This document shows, one piece after another, positions 11,526 through 23,912 of a stretch of 64,000 nt of DNA. The stretch covers positions 186,001 through 250,000 of the forward strand of contig SPDT01000005.1 in the NCBI GenBank assembly GCA_008477525.1, written 5' to 3'. Below the pieces are notes generated by a model. It was given only the letters and a program-made list of their open reading frames with translations. It was not told where the DNA came from and searched no databases. This stretch comes from Hypomyces perniciosus. Lineage: Eukaryota > Ascomycota > Sordariomycetes > Hypocreales > Hypocreaceae. Made by a program: the position numbers and the translations under genes. Position 1 is the first letter of the stretch. Every line of letters begins with the position of its first letter.

Positions 11526-11898
11526 CGGGTCTGTGAAATCACCGATCCAATGCCGTGCACAGATCACCAATCGGCATTGTGCATCCCCTGAGGCTCCGCC
11601 TAATGGTAATGGTAATGGGGATGGGGCTCTTCACTGGGCTGCTGCTCTTCTGAAGCTTCAGCCTCAAAGACCCCTCCACAGGCCTTTCAGGGGCCTTTCT
11701 TCAGGGCCTTCAGATCCACTGTTAATAGCACCCGCTTCTCCATATTAGGTCCTAGAATGATGACCTCCACTAGTGAATCAATGATACGCGGCTGCCTCAT
11801 TGTTGCCTTGCGTCTCTGCTTCGGAAACTTAAGGTTAGCCAACCGGTATGGCCAAAGGATTGCCTGGGTTAAGAGCGACGTCAGCTTAGCCTTTGGTT

Positions 11899-11979
11899 CC
11901 TCCTACTCCTCCTCCTCCTCTTCCTCCTCTTCCTCCTCTTAACCTCTCTTCTCTTCTTCTCCTCTTCTCCTCCATCGTC
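11899..11979. repeat. CT-rich microsatellite
   Basis: This is a pyrimidine tract of CTC/TTC triplets, likely part of the promoter or 5' UTR of the phosphatase-like gene. Pyrimidine tracts near transcription starts are common in filamentous fungi. Confidence 0.7.
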
Positions 11980-12127
11980 TCTCTGCAACTCTTGCGACGA
12001 CCTCCTCTCTTCCTCTCCTGTGGCAACGCATCACCACTATCACGACACATCCACGAGTGTCGCATTGCAATCGTATTACTACAGTACGTTACATTGCATC
12101 GCATCACATTTATCGCCTTACGACTTC

Positions 12128-12160
12128 GCAGCGCATTGCAGCGCATTGCAGCGCATCGCA
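12128..12160. repeat. 10-bp tandem repeat in the leader
   Basis: Three copies of GCAGCGCATT (the last ending in C) occur head to tail about 70 bp before the start codon at 12226. Confidence 0.75.
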
Positions 12161-12225
12161 TCGCGCAGCCGCAGAACCTCACAGCATTACTTGGCAGCAA
12201 TATCGATCCATACATACCTTATGAT

Positions 12226-13272
12226 ATGGACATCCAGATGGATACTGAGTCCTCCATGGCTTCCGGCACCGCTGCCCAGCCGCCTCTGACTTTGGCAAAC
12301 AAAGCCTCTGTCCCGTCTGCTTCGTTCTCATACCGCGCCCCGAGTCCTCCCTTTATTCACATTCCCACGGTCCCTCGATACCGCAACGAACCGCACCCGA
12401 GTCATCCGTCCATCGACATGATGCCGTCATACGAGCACGTCGACTCGACCCAGCTTACCAGCCGGGAAATCACCATCATCACGCGCAATGTCACCCAGAT
12501 CGCCATGGATCGGGCATCGGATTGGTCGTATGGGCAGCGCCGAGAAGCACAACCCATCCTCGACTTCCTCTTCCTCGGTCCTACCAGCTTCATTCGTAAC
12601 CACGACTTCTTACGGCACGAGGGCATCACCATGCTCCTCGTCATTCGTGATGCGCGGCTGGCAAATAGGAATCTCCTCAGCGTCGACAAAGCCGTGGAGA
12701 CTTTGGGCATCCACGCCCAGTATCTCGATATCGAGACCCCGCAGCAACTCATCAAGTCGTTTTCCGATGTCGTTCGTGCCATCAACGACCATCTCCTCAC
12801 CGTGTATCACAGCCAGGCCCAAGGAAGAACCGAGGCCGGCCAGATGCTTGTCGAGGCTGCCAACTTTCGCCGCGGCAAGGTCCTTGTCACCTGCGAGACG
12901 GGCAATGACCGTTCGGCTGCTATTGTGGCAGCATACATCATGGCCATGTTCCGCAATGACATGATCGCGACGCTTCAGTTTGTCAACATTCAGAGATTTT
13001 GCTGCACCTTTACTGAAGAAACCAAGCAAATCCTCTTGAGCTGGCAGGACATTTTGCAAGCTCGGTTTGCTGTGGCTATGAATTCTCGAAGCCATGGCAC
13101 TGGTCAGGCCCAGTGTCTGCCAGTGGCATCGAAGAGAGAAGCCAAGCGTGGCCTCGATGACATGATGGACATCTCTAGGGACCAGGATGGAGCCGTGGAT
13201 AGCTTTGCCATTGATCGCGACCGATTCGCCGGGCGAGACTCCTTTGTGCCATTTGTCGATATTAACAATTAG
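12226..13272 (+). CDS. Dual-specificity-phosphatase-like protein (STYX-like context)
   Basis: This intronless gene encodes 348 aa from the ATG at 12226; the frame stays open upstream but has no convincing earlier start. The N-terminal 100 residues are Pro/Ser-rich and probably disordered. A DSP fold follows: a DFLFLGPTSF opening near 110, and the signature TCETGNDRSAA with Cys 223 and Arg 229 spaced as CX5R. The usual histidine before the cysteine is threonine, so catalysis may be weak or altered. STYX pseudophosphatases lose the cysteine itself, which is kept here. The C-terminus has a basic KREAKRG patch that could be a nuclear signal. Substrate and pathway are unknown. Confidence 0.78.
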   Translation: MDIQMDTESSMASGTAAQPPLTLANKASVPSASFSYRAPSPPFIHIPTVPRYRNEPHPSHPSIDMMPSYEHVDSTQLTSREITIITRNVTQIAMDRASDWSYGQRREAQPILDFLFLGPTSFIRNHDFLRHEGITMLLVIRDARLANRNLLSVDKAVETLGIHAQYLDIETPQQLIKSFSDVVRAINDHLLTVYHSQAQGRTEAGQMLVEAANFRRGKVLVTCETGNDRSAAIVAAYIMAMFRNDMIATLQFVNIQRFCCTFTEETKQILLSWQDILQARFAVAMNSRSHGTGQAQCLPVASKREAKRGLDDMMDISRDQDGAVDSFAIDRDRFAGRDSFVPFVDINN

Positions 13273-14445
13273 ACAGCATTGGGAGCAAAGGGGAATACTG
13301 CTTGTGCGTGCATAGGGCCCGAGGATAGGAGGCTCTATAGCGAGGCGAGCCGGCGCAGAAATCGGTCGGCATAGGGTATACAGGACATGGCTTTGGACTT
13401 ACTGGCGTTTCCGGAAAAGAGGCTGCTTTACTCAGATACCCCATGTATTTATTCGTGGATCTTTGCAATTGCAAAGACAACTTGGGTTGTTCGTGATGCA
13501 GGACGGGACAAGGAGCTGCCAAGCCTTTCCGACAACACATCGAGAACAGATAGATTTAGTAGGCATTGGTGTTTTGGATTGCTTTCTTCATCCTGGATGC
13601 ACGCAACTGAAGGGAAGAGGCGTGAAGGGAGGCGGGGGGGGGGGAGGACTCTTCGGATGGGATGCAGATGGAACTCACCTTGAGCTCAGATGAAGCTCAC
13701 CTTTATCTTTTGATCTTTCTATAGGGGCACTGCAGAACACTACTACTTGACTCACGTCTCTTCCCTGACTCTCTTCTCACTTTTCCACCTCACCTGCTAT
13801 TTATCTTGACGTCTACGTCCCGATCGTTCAGTTCGAACACTGCATCGTCAACAGCAATCACCTGCACTCAAGGGCCTCCCCCTGAGTAGATCGGACAGAC
13901 AATCTTCATCTATTTTTCACTCTCATCCCTCCTCTCCAGAGCGTCTTCATATTTCTGGTCTTCCAAGAACGTGGTACGACAAATCCTGAGCTGACAGCTG
14001 TTGAAGTGCGTCTGCCAGAGCAAATTGCAGTTGTCAACTGTCAACTGCCAGTCAGTTTTCCAACTTTTCCGACTCCCAGCTGGCAACACTGCTGCACTAG
14101 GCAACGCGTCTGCCTTCGTCCCGTCTTATTCTTTTGTTTACCCGTTGCCCCGACACTGTCACGCACAACTCACATCCTTCAAAATCTCAAGAGTTGTGGC
14201 GCGTCCTTCATCTCCTACTCAGCATCCTGACTTGGACTTGATCAACATTTTCTCACCCCAAGCTTCGTGCTGCAACTCTCATTCCCACTGCATACTTGCA
14301 CTGTTCACTACCTCTCGTCACCTCATTGTTGTTTGGTTCATCACCCATACCCCCCTTGTGTCGACTTCAGAGCCGTCATCCATCGCGCGTTGTGCGCCCT
14401 CTCAAAAGCTGTGGACGTGAACCTCATCACACACATGCCTGTGCC
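13273..14445. other. Intergenic region and pyrimidine-rich leader
   Basis: No gene is supported in this stretch. The right half is strongly C/T-rich, as expected for promoter and 5' UTR of the gene starting near 14446. A G-rich run lies near 13630. Confidence 0.55.
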
Positions 14446-17400
14446 ATGCCTCCGAGTAAGCCTCAATCCCTGATCTCCCTCCTCCCTCCTCATCCTGCAC
14501 AATATCCTCTCCATACACATCATCGTGCATGACTCCCATTCTCATCGCTTGCCAGACATGACCGGTCAAGAGGCAGAACAACAACTGCAACCACAACGCC
14601 ATCCGCATAATCTTCGTCCTTCCTCTGCACGCCGGGCTCCCGGCCGTTACCACGAGGAAGACGCGAGACCCATGGATCGGCCCTCCGTCACCGCACCACA
14701 GCGGGTTCCGTTCGACCCGACACTGGCCAAGCATTGTGCATTTCCATCGTTGCCGTTGGATCACCCAGAGATGGGACCCAGTGAACGGATCAAGGCCATG
14801 CGTGAGCAGGGTCTTCAAGTTGAAGACGAGGAGGCCGCGGACGCCCAAGTCATGGACGTGTGCATGACTGACGGAAACACCGTCAACGCTGAAACAGAGG
14901 GTAAGTAATCGTCAACACTCCCACATTCGAGTTGATGGCTAACATGGCGTAGCGAAACTCAGAGAAGAGTTCACACTGCCGTCAACTTCAACTTCCAACA
15001 AGCGCCCTCAGGAGGATGATGACGTTGAAACCAGAAAGCGTCCCAAGGCATTCGTTGCCAATCTCCCATTGGTGCCATTATTTACACCCCACACCAACTT
15101 CAATTTCGATTCCAATTCCAATTCCACTGTCAGAGAGGTTGCGGAAATGCTGTTCGATCCTGACATGATTGACTGGGGCTCTGACGATGAGGAAGAGAAA
15201 CCAGAGGAGCCCACTGCCACTCGCATCTACACATTCGAGGATTATCAACGAATAAGGCTCCCCATGATACTACCACAGCCATTTGCGACATGGGATGAAC
15301 TGTCAGTCGGAATCCGTTGGATAATTCTCAGAATCCTGACCCTCAACTACCCCTTCTCTGAGACTGCATTCTGCATTCTGCACCTGACCCGCCTCCAGAT
15401 TCAAGACTTCCTCTGCAGCTACGTCGCTAGTTACCAAAGGTGGCTGAAGTACCTGGCCGAAATAGAACCAATCCCCTGGATGGACCTCTTCCTAGAGGCC
15501 AACAAAAAGTCCGTCTTCGTTATGGACCTGATCCACATCCAGCCCCCGGATCTGCCCACCGATAGAATCTCCTTCGAAGAGGCGGGGATGGGGTGTGCCT
15601 ATCTACACACAATAAATCTCCCTTGGTACAGCCACCAAGTGCAAGACTGGATCGGCCTCAGCAAACCAGATTTCGTCAATTTGCCCGTTGAGTGGATCAT
15701 CATACGCGACTTTCTAGACTCTCAGCTCCTAACCAAGGTCGTGGAACTAGGATGGCTGAAGGCGGAGGACATAGTTGGCCATGGTCACCAGCAAGTCGAG
15801 GAGATGACGGGGAATACACATGCTCCCCAAACCACAGACGGTTTTTTGGAGACTGTCCACAGCAGTCTGCCAGGAGAGACGCTTAACCTTGGTCAAGACG
15901 ACGGCCGCCCTTCCGCCACCACTGTGCCTCTCACCGGAGGAATTTCAGAATTCAGTCAATCTGTCTTTGCAGATATCTCGTCGGCTTTTATTCAGACAGC
16001 TCCTACTAACCAGGCAGCCATGCCTCTCGGCATGGAAAGCACTGAGGTAGGCGTTGCCCTGCAGAGAGCAATCCCTGAATCCCAACCCATGTATGTGCCT
16101 GGGTGGGTTGTCGGCACCTTTGTAGAAGAGGTGAGATCAAGGCATAGTTTTGATGATTCAGGCTCAACTGACTGTGGTGTTTTTTGTGCAGCCTTCGGTT
16201 CGTGTGGCGCCTGCTGGCCAGTACGCCGGCATGCCTGCTGAAATGCACAGCACGACTTCTGCTCGAGTCAACACAATTCAAAATGCGGCTCCTATGTCCC
16301 AAGCGCAAGTAGGTGAAAACAACGGACAGGTTGCACAGCAGAACCAAAAGAACCCTCGCCGGCGCAATGCGGCAGAGACTGCTGGAACCTCGTCTGAAAC
16401 GCCATCTGAGCTAATGGATCACCCTGAACAAAGTCATGCTGGTGGGAGTGAAGAGCTATCTTCCTCTGGTTTGGATTCCACCATGTCTGATGGTCATCCT
16501 GCAGTAACCACTCTCATCACAGGCGGTCTTTCGGCCGGCCTCAACTGTCGCAGATCCCGAATCGTGGCCCAGCAGAATATTGGCAACGCATCTGGTCCTT
16601 CGAAACCAATTGCTGGAGCCACCACGGCTGGAAGCAGACAGGCTGAAGCAGAGCAAAACCTTACGAGCGAAGCTTTTCAAACCATCGAAGGCCAGAATAC
16701 TCCGTCAGGGCTCTCTCCCTCCGAGGAGCTTAGGCATGCCTTGGATACCAGGTTCGCGAAGTACCTTGAGCCTGAACCGGGTGAGATCAACGTCAAGTCC
16801 AAGCGTGAGCGCAGACGGAGTGTCCGTGCTCGGGAAAGTGAAGAGCTCGGCCTTGTTGGGACAAGATCCTATGGCCTCGACGTGGATGAAAACGACGTGG
16901 ATGAAAACGACGAGGAGTACACACCAAATAAGCCGAGGAACAGACGAAGCCGGGCGTCGAACCCGCCAACAGAAGAGGATACGACACCGATCGCTGACAC
17001 CATCGTTGCTCTGCTACCGAACCAGACTTGTGATGATGCTAGAATGTCGCGCGAGACCACCTTGGATGCAGATGATCAACCGACTGAGGCTTTGATTGGA
17101 GACGCCCACAACAACGCGCCTATTACAAACGTCCAGGCTCGGTCGACTCTTTCAACCTTCCTGCAGGAAAGTGCCCTCCTAGTTTTCGTAACATTCAAGG
17201 AGACTAACCTTTATGATAGATGCCCGATATAACAGTTGGCTATCAGAGGATTCCTCGTGTGGGCGGGCTTCAGCCGAGTTTGGGCGAACCAAGCTCCGGA
17301 GTGACTTGGCCTGGATATCAGTTTGCGTCCGGACCACCAACTGCGCAAAGTGATCCGGCAAGCATGGTGCCTAGGTCGGTGCCAAATCTGCCTATAAGTC

Positions 17401-17567
17401 TCGAAACTGGCCTGGCTCCCACCACACGGCCGAGAAGACCCCCCAGAGCAAGGAAAACAGCAGATGGAACAGCTCACACCAAAGGTCCAGGCATGTACTT
17501 TGGAATCCACAAACACAAACAGCTTCCCCCGGGCCGTGGCCGTGTCTCTTATGCACATTACGCTTAG
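14446..17567 (+). CDS. Large protein of unknown function, multi-exon
   Basis: My model has exons 14446-14455, 14556-14900, 14953-16130, 16192-17170 and 17236-17567, giving about 947 aa. Introns 2 (52 bp, GTAAGT, GCTAAC branch) and 3 (61 bp, GTGAGA...TGCAG) are well supported by frame. Intron 1 is optional: translation could instead start at the ATG at 14558. Intron 4 uses a weak GTGCCC donor but restores frame and has a GACTAACC branch. An ordered region (about 240-400 aa) contains several tryptophans and hydrophobic helices. The rest is hydrophilic with basic patches and a small tandem duplication DVDENDVDEND. I recognise no domain; a nuclear role is only a guess. The frame continues past the TAG at 17565-17567. 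Confidence 0.65.
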
Positions 17568-17996
17568 TCGGCGGACAGTGCAACATTTGCGGACCAGGCG
17601 CTTAAGGCACATTTTGCGCTAACAACAGAGCGCATCATCACTGAACCCGTATCACCAGACGCCCACATCAAGGAACCGGAACCGGGCCATTTAGAGACGA
17701 CGATTGCCGCGATGAAGGCCGAATTCGATATTGCAGAGCACGGCTCGAGAGCAGCAGCGTGGCAGGATGCTGAAAGGGCTCAGTTCGGAGGTTGCGCCAC
17801 CTGGGCGACGTATGCCCTCCATGCAACAGAAGCATATTATGCGCTCAAGGTCCAGGAACTACCCAGAGAGCCCGAGCTTGTTGAGAGTATTGAGGCGGCT
17901 CAGGGTGGCAGTGAGGTGACGCAGGATGAAGCCCAGTCTGGTGCTCAGTCCGATGCCCAGGCTGGCGCTCAGGCCGGTACCCAGCCCAACGCCTAG
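17568..17996 (+). other. In-frame coding-like extension after TAG
   Basis: The 142 codons after the TAG at 17565 stay open in the same frame to a second TAG at 17994. The inferred protein is ordered at first (FADQALKAHFALTTERIITE), then Gln/Ala/Gly-rich with AQAGAQAGTQ-like repeats. Either the TAG lies in an intron, or it is read through, or it is a nonsense mutation. One intron that keeps frame and removes it is 17495-17578 (84 bp, GTACTT...GACAG). An ATG at 17712 could also start a separate 94-aa product. Confidence 0.5.
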
Positions 17997-18932
17997 AGGT
18001 TTCCATGACACCCTCTTGCAGGCACATATTTTTTTTGGACGAATGAATGCGTATTTTGGCGGTCGGAATATTCACATGTCGGTGGATTGAATAATACATG
18101 TATGTCCCTCTATGGGAGAGACCTATAAGGGTGGGGATACGGTTCGGTATGGATAATTTGCTTCGTGTAGGCATATCGGTTGTGACGGAGTTTCAGGGAC
18201 GGTCTTGAGTGGATTGGCACTGTGGCAGTGAGGATTGTACGACGATGACATGGGGGATTGCTCTTCCAACCTTTGCTATGCGGAGATGACCAGTGTTTTG
18301 TTTTGTATGTAAGACAGTTTGTATCAAGAACAATGACGGCCTGTGGGATATGGGCCGTTTGTAGGAGGGACAAATAGCAAGTAACAGTATAACCCCATTT
18401 TCGGATGTCATCAGGACAATGCGTGTTCGCCAAGGAGAAGTCATGATTCGTTAATGATGATGGTAAAATGCGATGAATGACTTGAGGCTCTGCAGGAGAA
18501 TGAGAGAATCATGCATCATAGGTATTATGTGTATGTGACAAGGAGAGTTGCATCTTCTGTATTCCTGCCAGCTGTCTGTACGAGGCAGACGTGTTTGCAC
18601 GTGCCTAATCTGCTCCTGCCCTGCATCTACCTATGCGACTTTATCGGCTCTCCTCCGCTTTAAGGCCTCAAGGCTTCGATATCACCGCTTTTGATCTTTT
18701 GCCGCTTCTCCCTCCCTCTTCTGTTTCCTCTTCTCTATCGCAACTCCAATCTTGGGATATCTATCGGCAGTTAGACCCAAGAGTGACTTGCGCCTCTCCA
18801 GGTCGGTCCCCATCATCATCATCATCATCATCGCTCATATCTCGCTCTCCTAGAACTGATGATATGCCTGTCTTCTAGAGCTCATACCGAATCGACTCTC
18901 GTTTCAAAGCATCAGCCAGTCTGTTGTAAGCG
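17997..18932. other. Intergenic region and dcl1 leader
   Basis: No supported gene is present. The left part is A/T-rich 3' sequence. The right part (18640-18930) is pyrimidine-rich and probably the promoter and 5' UTR of dcl1. Confidence 0.55.
18811..18832. repeat. CAT triplet microsatellite
   Basis: Seven CAT triplets lie about 100 bp before the dcl1 start codon, in the presumed 5' UTR. Confidence 0.8.
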
Positions 18933-21900
18933 ATGTCCGCTGCTGGATTCATTCCGCCGCTCGACACTCCTTCACTCACCACTTCGCAAACCGACAACAA
19001 GTCTCCAGTCTCTCAAGATACAGCACAGTCAAATGAGGCCTCTCAAGTTGAGCCATCGACTCTCTCACTAACTGTACAGCCTAGGGTATCTCAGTCGCCG
19101 GTGAATCCTGAAGGTCACGAGTCGGAGGCCATCGACCCTGGAGAGAGTGGCGATGTCGATTCCGACAATGACGAGAGAGGCCAAAATGGAAGCCCAGGAA
19201 AGGCTCGAGGGCCCACAGCTAAGAAGAGGCGCGAAGATTCTGTTTTCCAAGCCTGGCTTGAGAAAAACCAGCGAGAAGTTACCAAATCTTCCAAGGAAGA
19301 TCTAGAGCGACATGACCGTCTGTCCGCAGCAAGGCTTCTCGAAGATAGCACGAGCAAAAAGATCATCGCCTCACCTCGAGAATACCAGATTGAGCTGTTC
19401 GAGAGGGCCAAAGAGCGTAACACTATCGTAGTACTTGATACGGGTATGTCGATGATAAAGACTTTGCCCCCACTCCCCTTATTTGGCCCCCTTTTGCGTT
19501 CATAGGCTAATTGCTCGTAGGCTCCGGAAAGACGCTCATCGCTGCTCTCCTTTTGCGACACATTCTAGAGCAGGAGTTACAAAATCGCTCGGAGGGCCAA
19601 CGTCACAAGATCTCGTTCTTCCTTGTCGAGAAGGTGGCGTTGTGCTTCCAACAACATGCTGTCCTTACATGCAACCTGGAGTTTCCCATCGGGAAATTCT
19701 ACGGTGAAATGACTGGCGTGTTGAGAACCAAGGAATACTGGGATAGCCAGTTTGCTGAAAACATGGCTGTAGTCTGTACTGCGCAGATTCTGCTCGACCT
19801 CCTCAACTGTGGTTTCATCCAGATGAACCAGATCAACTTACTGATCTTTGATGAGGCCCACCATACCAAGAAGAACCACCCCTACGCGAGAATAATCAAG
19901 GATCACTATCTCCGGGAGGTACACAACCGCCCTCGCATTCTCGGCATGACCGCATCGCCCGTTGATGCGCAAACGAAAGACATTCGCTATGCAGCAACGG
20001 AACTGGAAGGTATGCTGTGTAGCAAGATTGCTACAGTATCCGATGAAACTTTGCTGCAAAGCCAAGCGCATAAGCAACAAATCGAGATCAAAGAATATTA
20101 CCAGAGATTGGAGAACCCTAAAGACTCGCAAACACAACTATGGGAGACGATTGCTAGCTATGTTCGCGAGAACCTGCAGTTCCGACACCACTTGGATTTT
20201 GCCCAGGTGGCATCTTCAATGCTTGGGACGTGGTGTGCAGATCGCTATTGGGAACTCTTAATGACCGACTCCGAGATGAGTAAATTGGAAGCCAAAACCG
20301 AGCGCGACTTCGCCTCGGATCTTGATACTTCCACCGGCGACGAGGCGGTGGCTGCGGTCCGTCAAGTCAAGCAGATGATTCGAGACCACGACTTCAAGAG
20401 CATCCACAAAGATTCTCCTCAATTGTCCACAAAGGCCAGGATTCTCTATGAAATTCTTGAGGACGCATTTTGTCAGAGACAAGCCAAGCGATGCATCGTA
20501 TTTGTCCAGGCGAGATCAACCGCGTTTCTTCTGGCGGATCTTTTCCAGCAACATGGGATGCATATTCCAGGTATGAAAGCATCATTCATGGTAAGTTCTC
20601 ACATCACAAGGCAATAAATGATGAGTTGTTTATGGGTTTTATAGATCGGCTCCAATACCGGTTCATCCAGCGCCGCAAACATGTCCTACCGAGATCAGAT
20701 TATTTCTCTGCAAAAGTTTAGATATGGAGAGACAAACTGCCTCTTCGCCACATCAGTCGCAGAGGAAGGCATTGACATTCCTGAATGCGACATTATTGTG
20801 CGGTTCGATCTTTACACCTCGGCGATTCAATACATTCAGTCAAAGGGGCGAGCGCGACAAAAGACCTCTCTGTACATAAGCATGCTGGAAGAAGGCAATA
20901 TGGAACACCTTCGGCGATTGAGACAGGCCACGAGAGACGCCCATGCGCTCAAACAGTTCTGCACTGCCCTCCCCGAAGATCGCAAGGTTCAGGATTTTGT
21001 AATCGATGCAGCCGCAGTCGCTCAGCTTGAGCAAGTTACCCAGAAGACATACACTATTCGCGAGACGGGAGCTCAATTGAACTTCATTACCAGCCTGGAG
21101 GTCCTCTCCAAGTTCGCCTCGTCTCTCCCTGCCAACGGTGAGTCGGAGCAACAGCTGGAGTATGTTGTCACATCGATTGGGAAAAAGTTCATCGCTCGCA
21201 TAATCTTCCCAGATACTTCGCCCGTTAAAACTGTGTGCGGCGAAGCACAGCGCAGCAAACAGTTGGCAAGGTGTTCTGCTGCCTTTGAGGCCTGCATGGA
21301 ATTGATCCGGAAGAAGTATGTTGATGGCCATCTACAACCGGTGTTTGCAAAAAAGCTGCCCGCAATGCGCAATGCGCGTCTGGCCATAAAATCGGACAAG
21401 AAGTCGGAATATGATATGCGAGTCAAGCCGGAGTACTGGGTGTCTTGCCTCAGTTCAACGCCGCCCACGGAGCTGTTTCCAACTCTCATTGCTCTTAACC
21501 GGACAGATACTCTAGGATCATGTCCCTTGATTCTGCTCACGAGGCATCCGTTGCCTCATGTACCAACTATTCCTCTATTCTTCGGCAATGGTCAAACCTC
21601 TGCCGCTCGATTGTCGGCTTCGCGGGTCCCTATTAAATTGCCCTTAGAGAGAGTAGAGGCATTAGCAACGTTTACCTTGAGAGTATTTGCCGACGTTTTC
21701 AGCAAAGAGTATGACGCCAAGCCTGAAGAAATTCCATATTTCATTGCACCGAACGACCCATCGGGTGCAGAAGAACATGGCCCACAAGTTGACTGGACTC
21801 TGTTGCAGTATGTCCAAGACAATGAGCGCCTTTCCTGGGAAAACGCTCCGGTCGACTTCTTCAAGGACAAATTTGCTGTAGATCCATGGGACGGGTCACG

Positions 21901-23912
21901 CAAATTCATCATCAATGGCATCAACAAGGACCTCAAACCGTCTGATCCAACACCAAAGGGTGTCCCACAGCCGAAAAGCCTGGCATACCGGAAAGTCGAG
22001 CAAAATATCAAGGAATACAGCAACAGCCTATCTATAAAATCACGACAAAGGAGGAACTGGCGAGATGATCAGCCTGTCGTGAATGCAGAGCTTCTGTCAC
22101 TTCGCCGGAACTTTCTTGACGAGTATTTTATAGACGATGAAGCAAAGGGGAGTTGCTATATCATTCTAGAGCCATTGAATATATCACCGATAAGTCTCTC
22201 TTCCGCTCATAATCCGATAGCAGGCTAAATTGTCACAGCTCCCGGTCAACGTTGTCTCAATGGCACTGGTTCTGCCCGTCATCATGTACCGTATTGACTC
22301 GGTTATGATCAGTCTTGAAGCTTGCTCTCTTGTCGGCTTGGCCATCCGCCCCGACTTAGCTCTAGAAGCCGTAACCAAAGACAGCTTCAACACAGAGGAG
22401 CATGGGGAGGATCAGATCGACTTCCAAGCTGGCATGGGCAGGAATTATGAACGGCTTGAGTTTCTCGGAGATACATTCTTGAAGATGGCTACCACCATTT
22501 CCGTGTTCACACTTATTCCAAGCGGAGACGAATTCGAGTACCATGTGGAACGCATGGTTATGCTATGCAACGCCAACTTGTTCACCCATGCAATAGAACG
22601 GAAGATGCAAGAGTACATCCGCACAAGGGCATTTGACCGTCGAACATGGTATCCCAACATGACACTCAAGAAAGGCAAAGCAATAAAGACAGAGCTGAGG
22701 CATCGCCTCTCGCACAAATCGGTTGCGGACGTTTGTGAAGCGCTCATTGGGGCAGCTTACTTGACGAGTGCGGATGGAGACATGAATATGGCTGTTAAGG
22801 CCGTTACGGCCATGGTCAACGCGGACAACCACAGAATGGCTTCATTCAGTGACTACTACGCTGCATTCAAAGTGCCTGAGTGGCACAAGAGGCCACCGAC
22901 TGCCGTGCAGCGCCTCGCCGTAGATCAGGTCGCCGAAGTCACCGGCTATAGGTTTCAATCGGCGACGCTTGTACGAAGTGCATTCAGGCACCCGTCGTAC
23001 ATGTTCGAGACTATTCCAGATTACCAGCGCCTCGAGTTCCTGGGAGACGCACTGCTGGACATGGCCATTGTCGACTATCTCTTTAAGCGGTTCCCGGAAG
23101 CGGATCCAAAGTGGCTGACGGAACACAAGAACGCCATGGTGTCGAACCAGTTCCAAGGCTGTCTTTGCGTCAAGCTCGGTCTCCACAAGCACATTCTGGT
23201 CGCGACGTCCGCTCTGCTGGGCGATATTCGGGAGTACGTGTCCCAGTTGGAGCAGGCCGAGGAACTGGCCCGGCTGAAAGCCCAGGGCGGCGGTACCGGT
23301 ATCAGTGGCACTGATGGTGCTAATAATAATAATGCCAGTGCTACCGGAAGTGGCGTGCCACCACGAGGAGCAGGACAACAAGCGGTTCCCAAGGACTTCT
23401 GGATCGATGCGCCGCAACCACCGAAGGCTCTAGCTGATGTAGTGGAGGCCCTCGTGGGGGCAATGTTCGTGGATGCGCGGTACGACTACGGCGTCGTGCA
23501 GCGGTTCTTCACGCAGTTCATCCAGCCGTACTTTGAGGAAATGGCCCTATACGACAGCTTCGCCAGCAACCACCCCGTCACAGCTCTGACACACAGATTG
23601 CAGGACCTTGGCTGCACGCGCTGGACGCTCCACGTCGCGAATGTGCCAGCGCCGGTTGAGTCGGGAGTCGCGGTTCTTGCTGACAGCGATGTTGTTTGCG
23701 CGTTTATGGTGCATGAACGGGTTCTCTGCCACGCGACGGCCAAGAATGGCAGCAACGCCAAGGTGGCTGTGGCGAAGATGGCGCTGGAAAGGTTTGCAGA
23801 GACCAAGACCGTGGGAGAGTTTCAGACCGAGATGGCGTGCAACTGTGGCTCTTTGGCGGCGAAAGCGGACATCCAGCTGGTAACACCATCAGTAGGACAA
23901 GAAGGTGAGTAA
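18933..23912 (+). CDS. dcl1: Dicer-like protein 1 (non-canonical third splice donor)
   Basis: Exons 18933-19443, 19521-20590, 20645-22189 and 22239-23912 would encode about 1599 aa, the usual Dcl1 length. Domains in order are a DExD/H helicase with DTGSGKT (169-175) and DEAH (281-284), helicase C with SKGRARQ, a Dicer dimerisation domain, RNase IIIa (ERLEFLGD near 1113-1120; Asp 1206, Glu 1209), RNase IIIb (QRLEFLGD near 1305-1312; Asp 1442, Glu 1445) with a Gly/Asn/Ser insert at about 1390-1423, and a Cys-containing C-terminus. Dicers cut long dsRNA into small RNAs for silencing and virus defence. All catalytic residues are present. Introns 1 and 2 are canonical (GTATGT, GTAAGT). The third donor reads ATAAGT, and no phase-compatible GT or plausible GC donor exists nearby; unspliced reading stops at 22228 before both RNase III domains. 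The gene may therefore be impaired. Confidence 0.9.

Larger units (their letters stand above)
11165..12225. other. Intergenic region and leader of phosphatase-like gene
   Basis: No gene is seen in this 1.06-kb stretch. It contains three exact copies of the dispersed nonamer (11420, 11507, 11514), a long pyrimidine tract and a 10-bp tandem repeat just before the start of the next gene. The right part is probably a transcribed leader. Confidence 0.55.
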
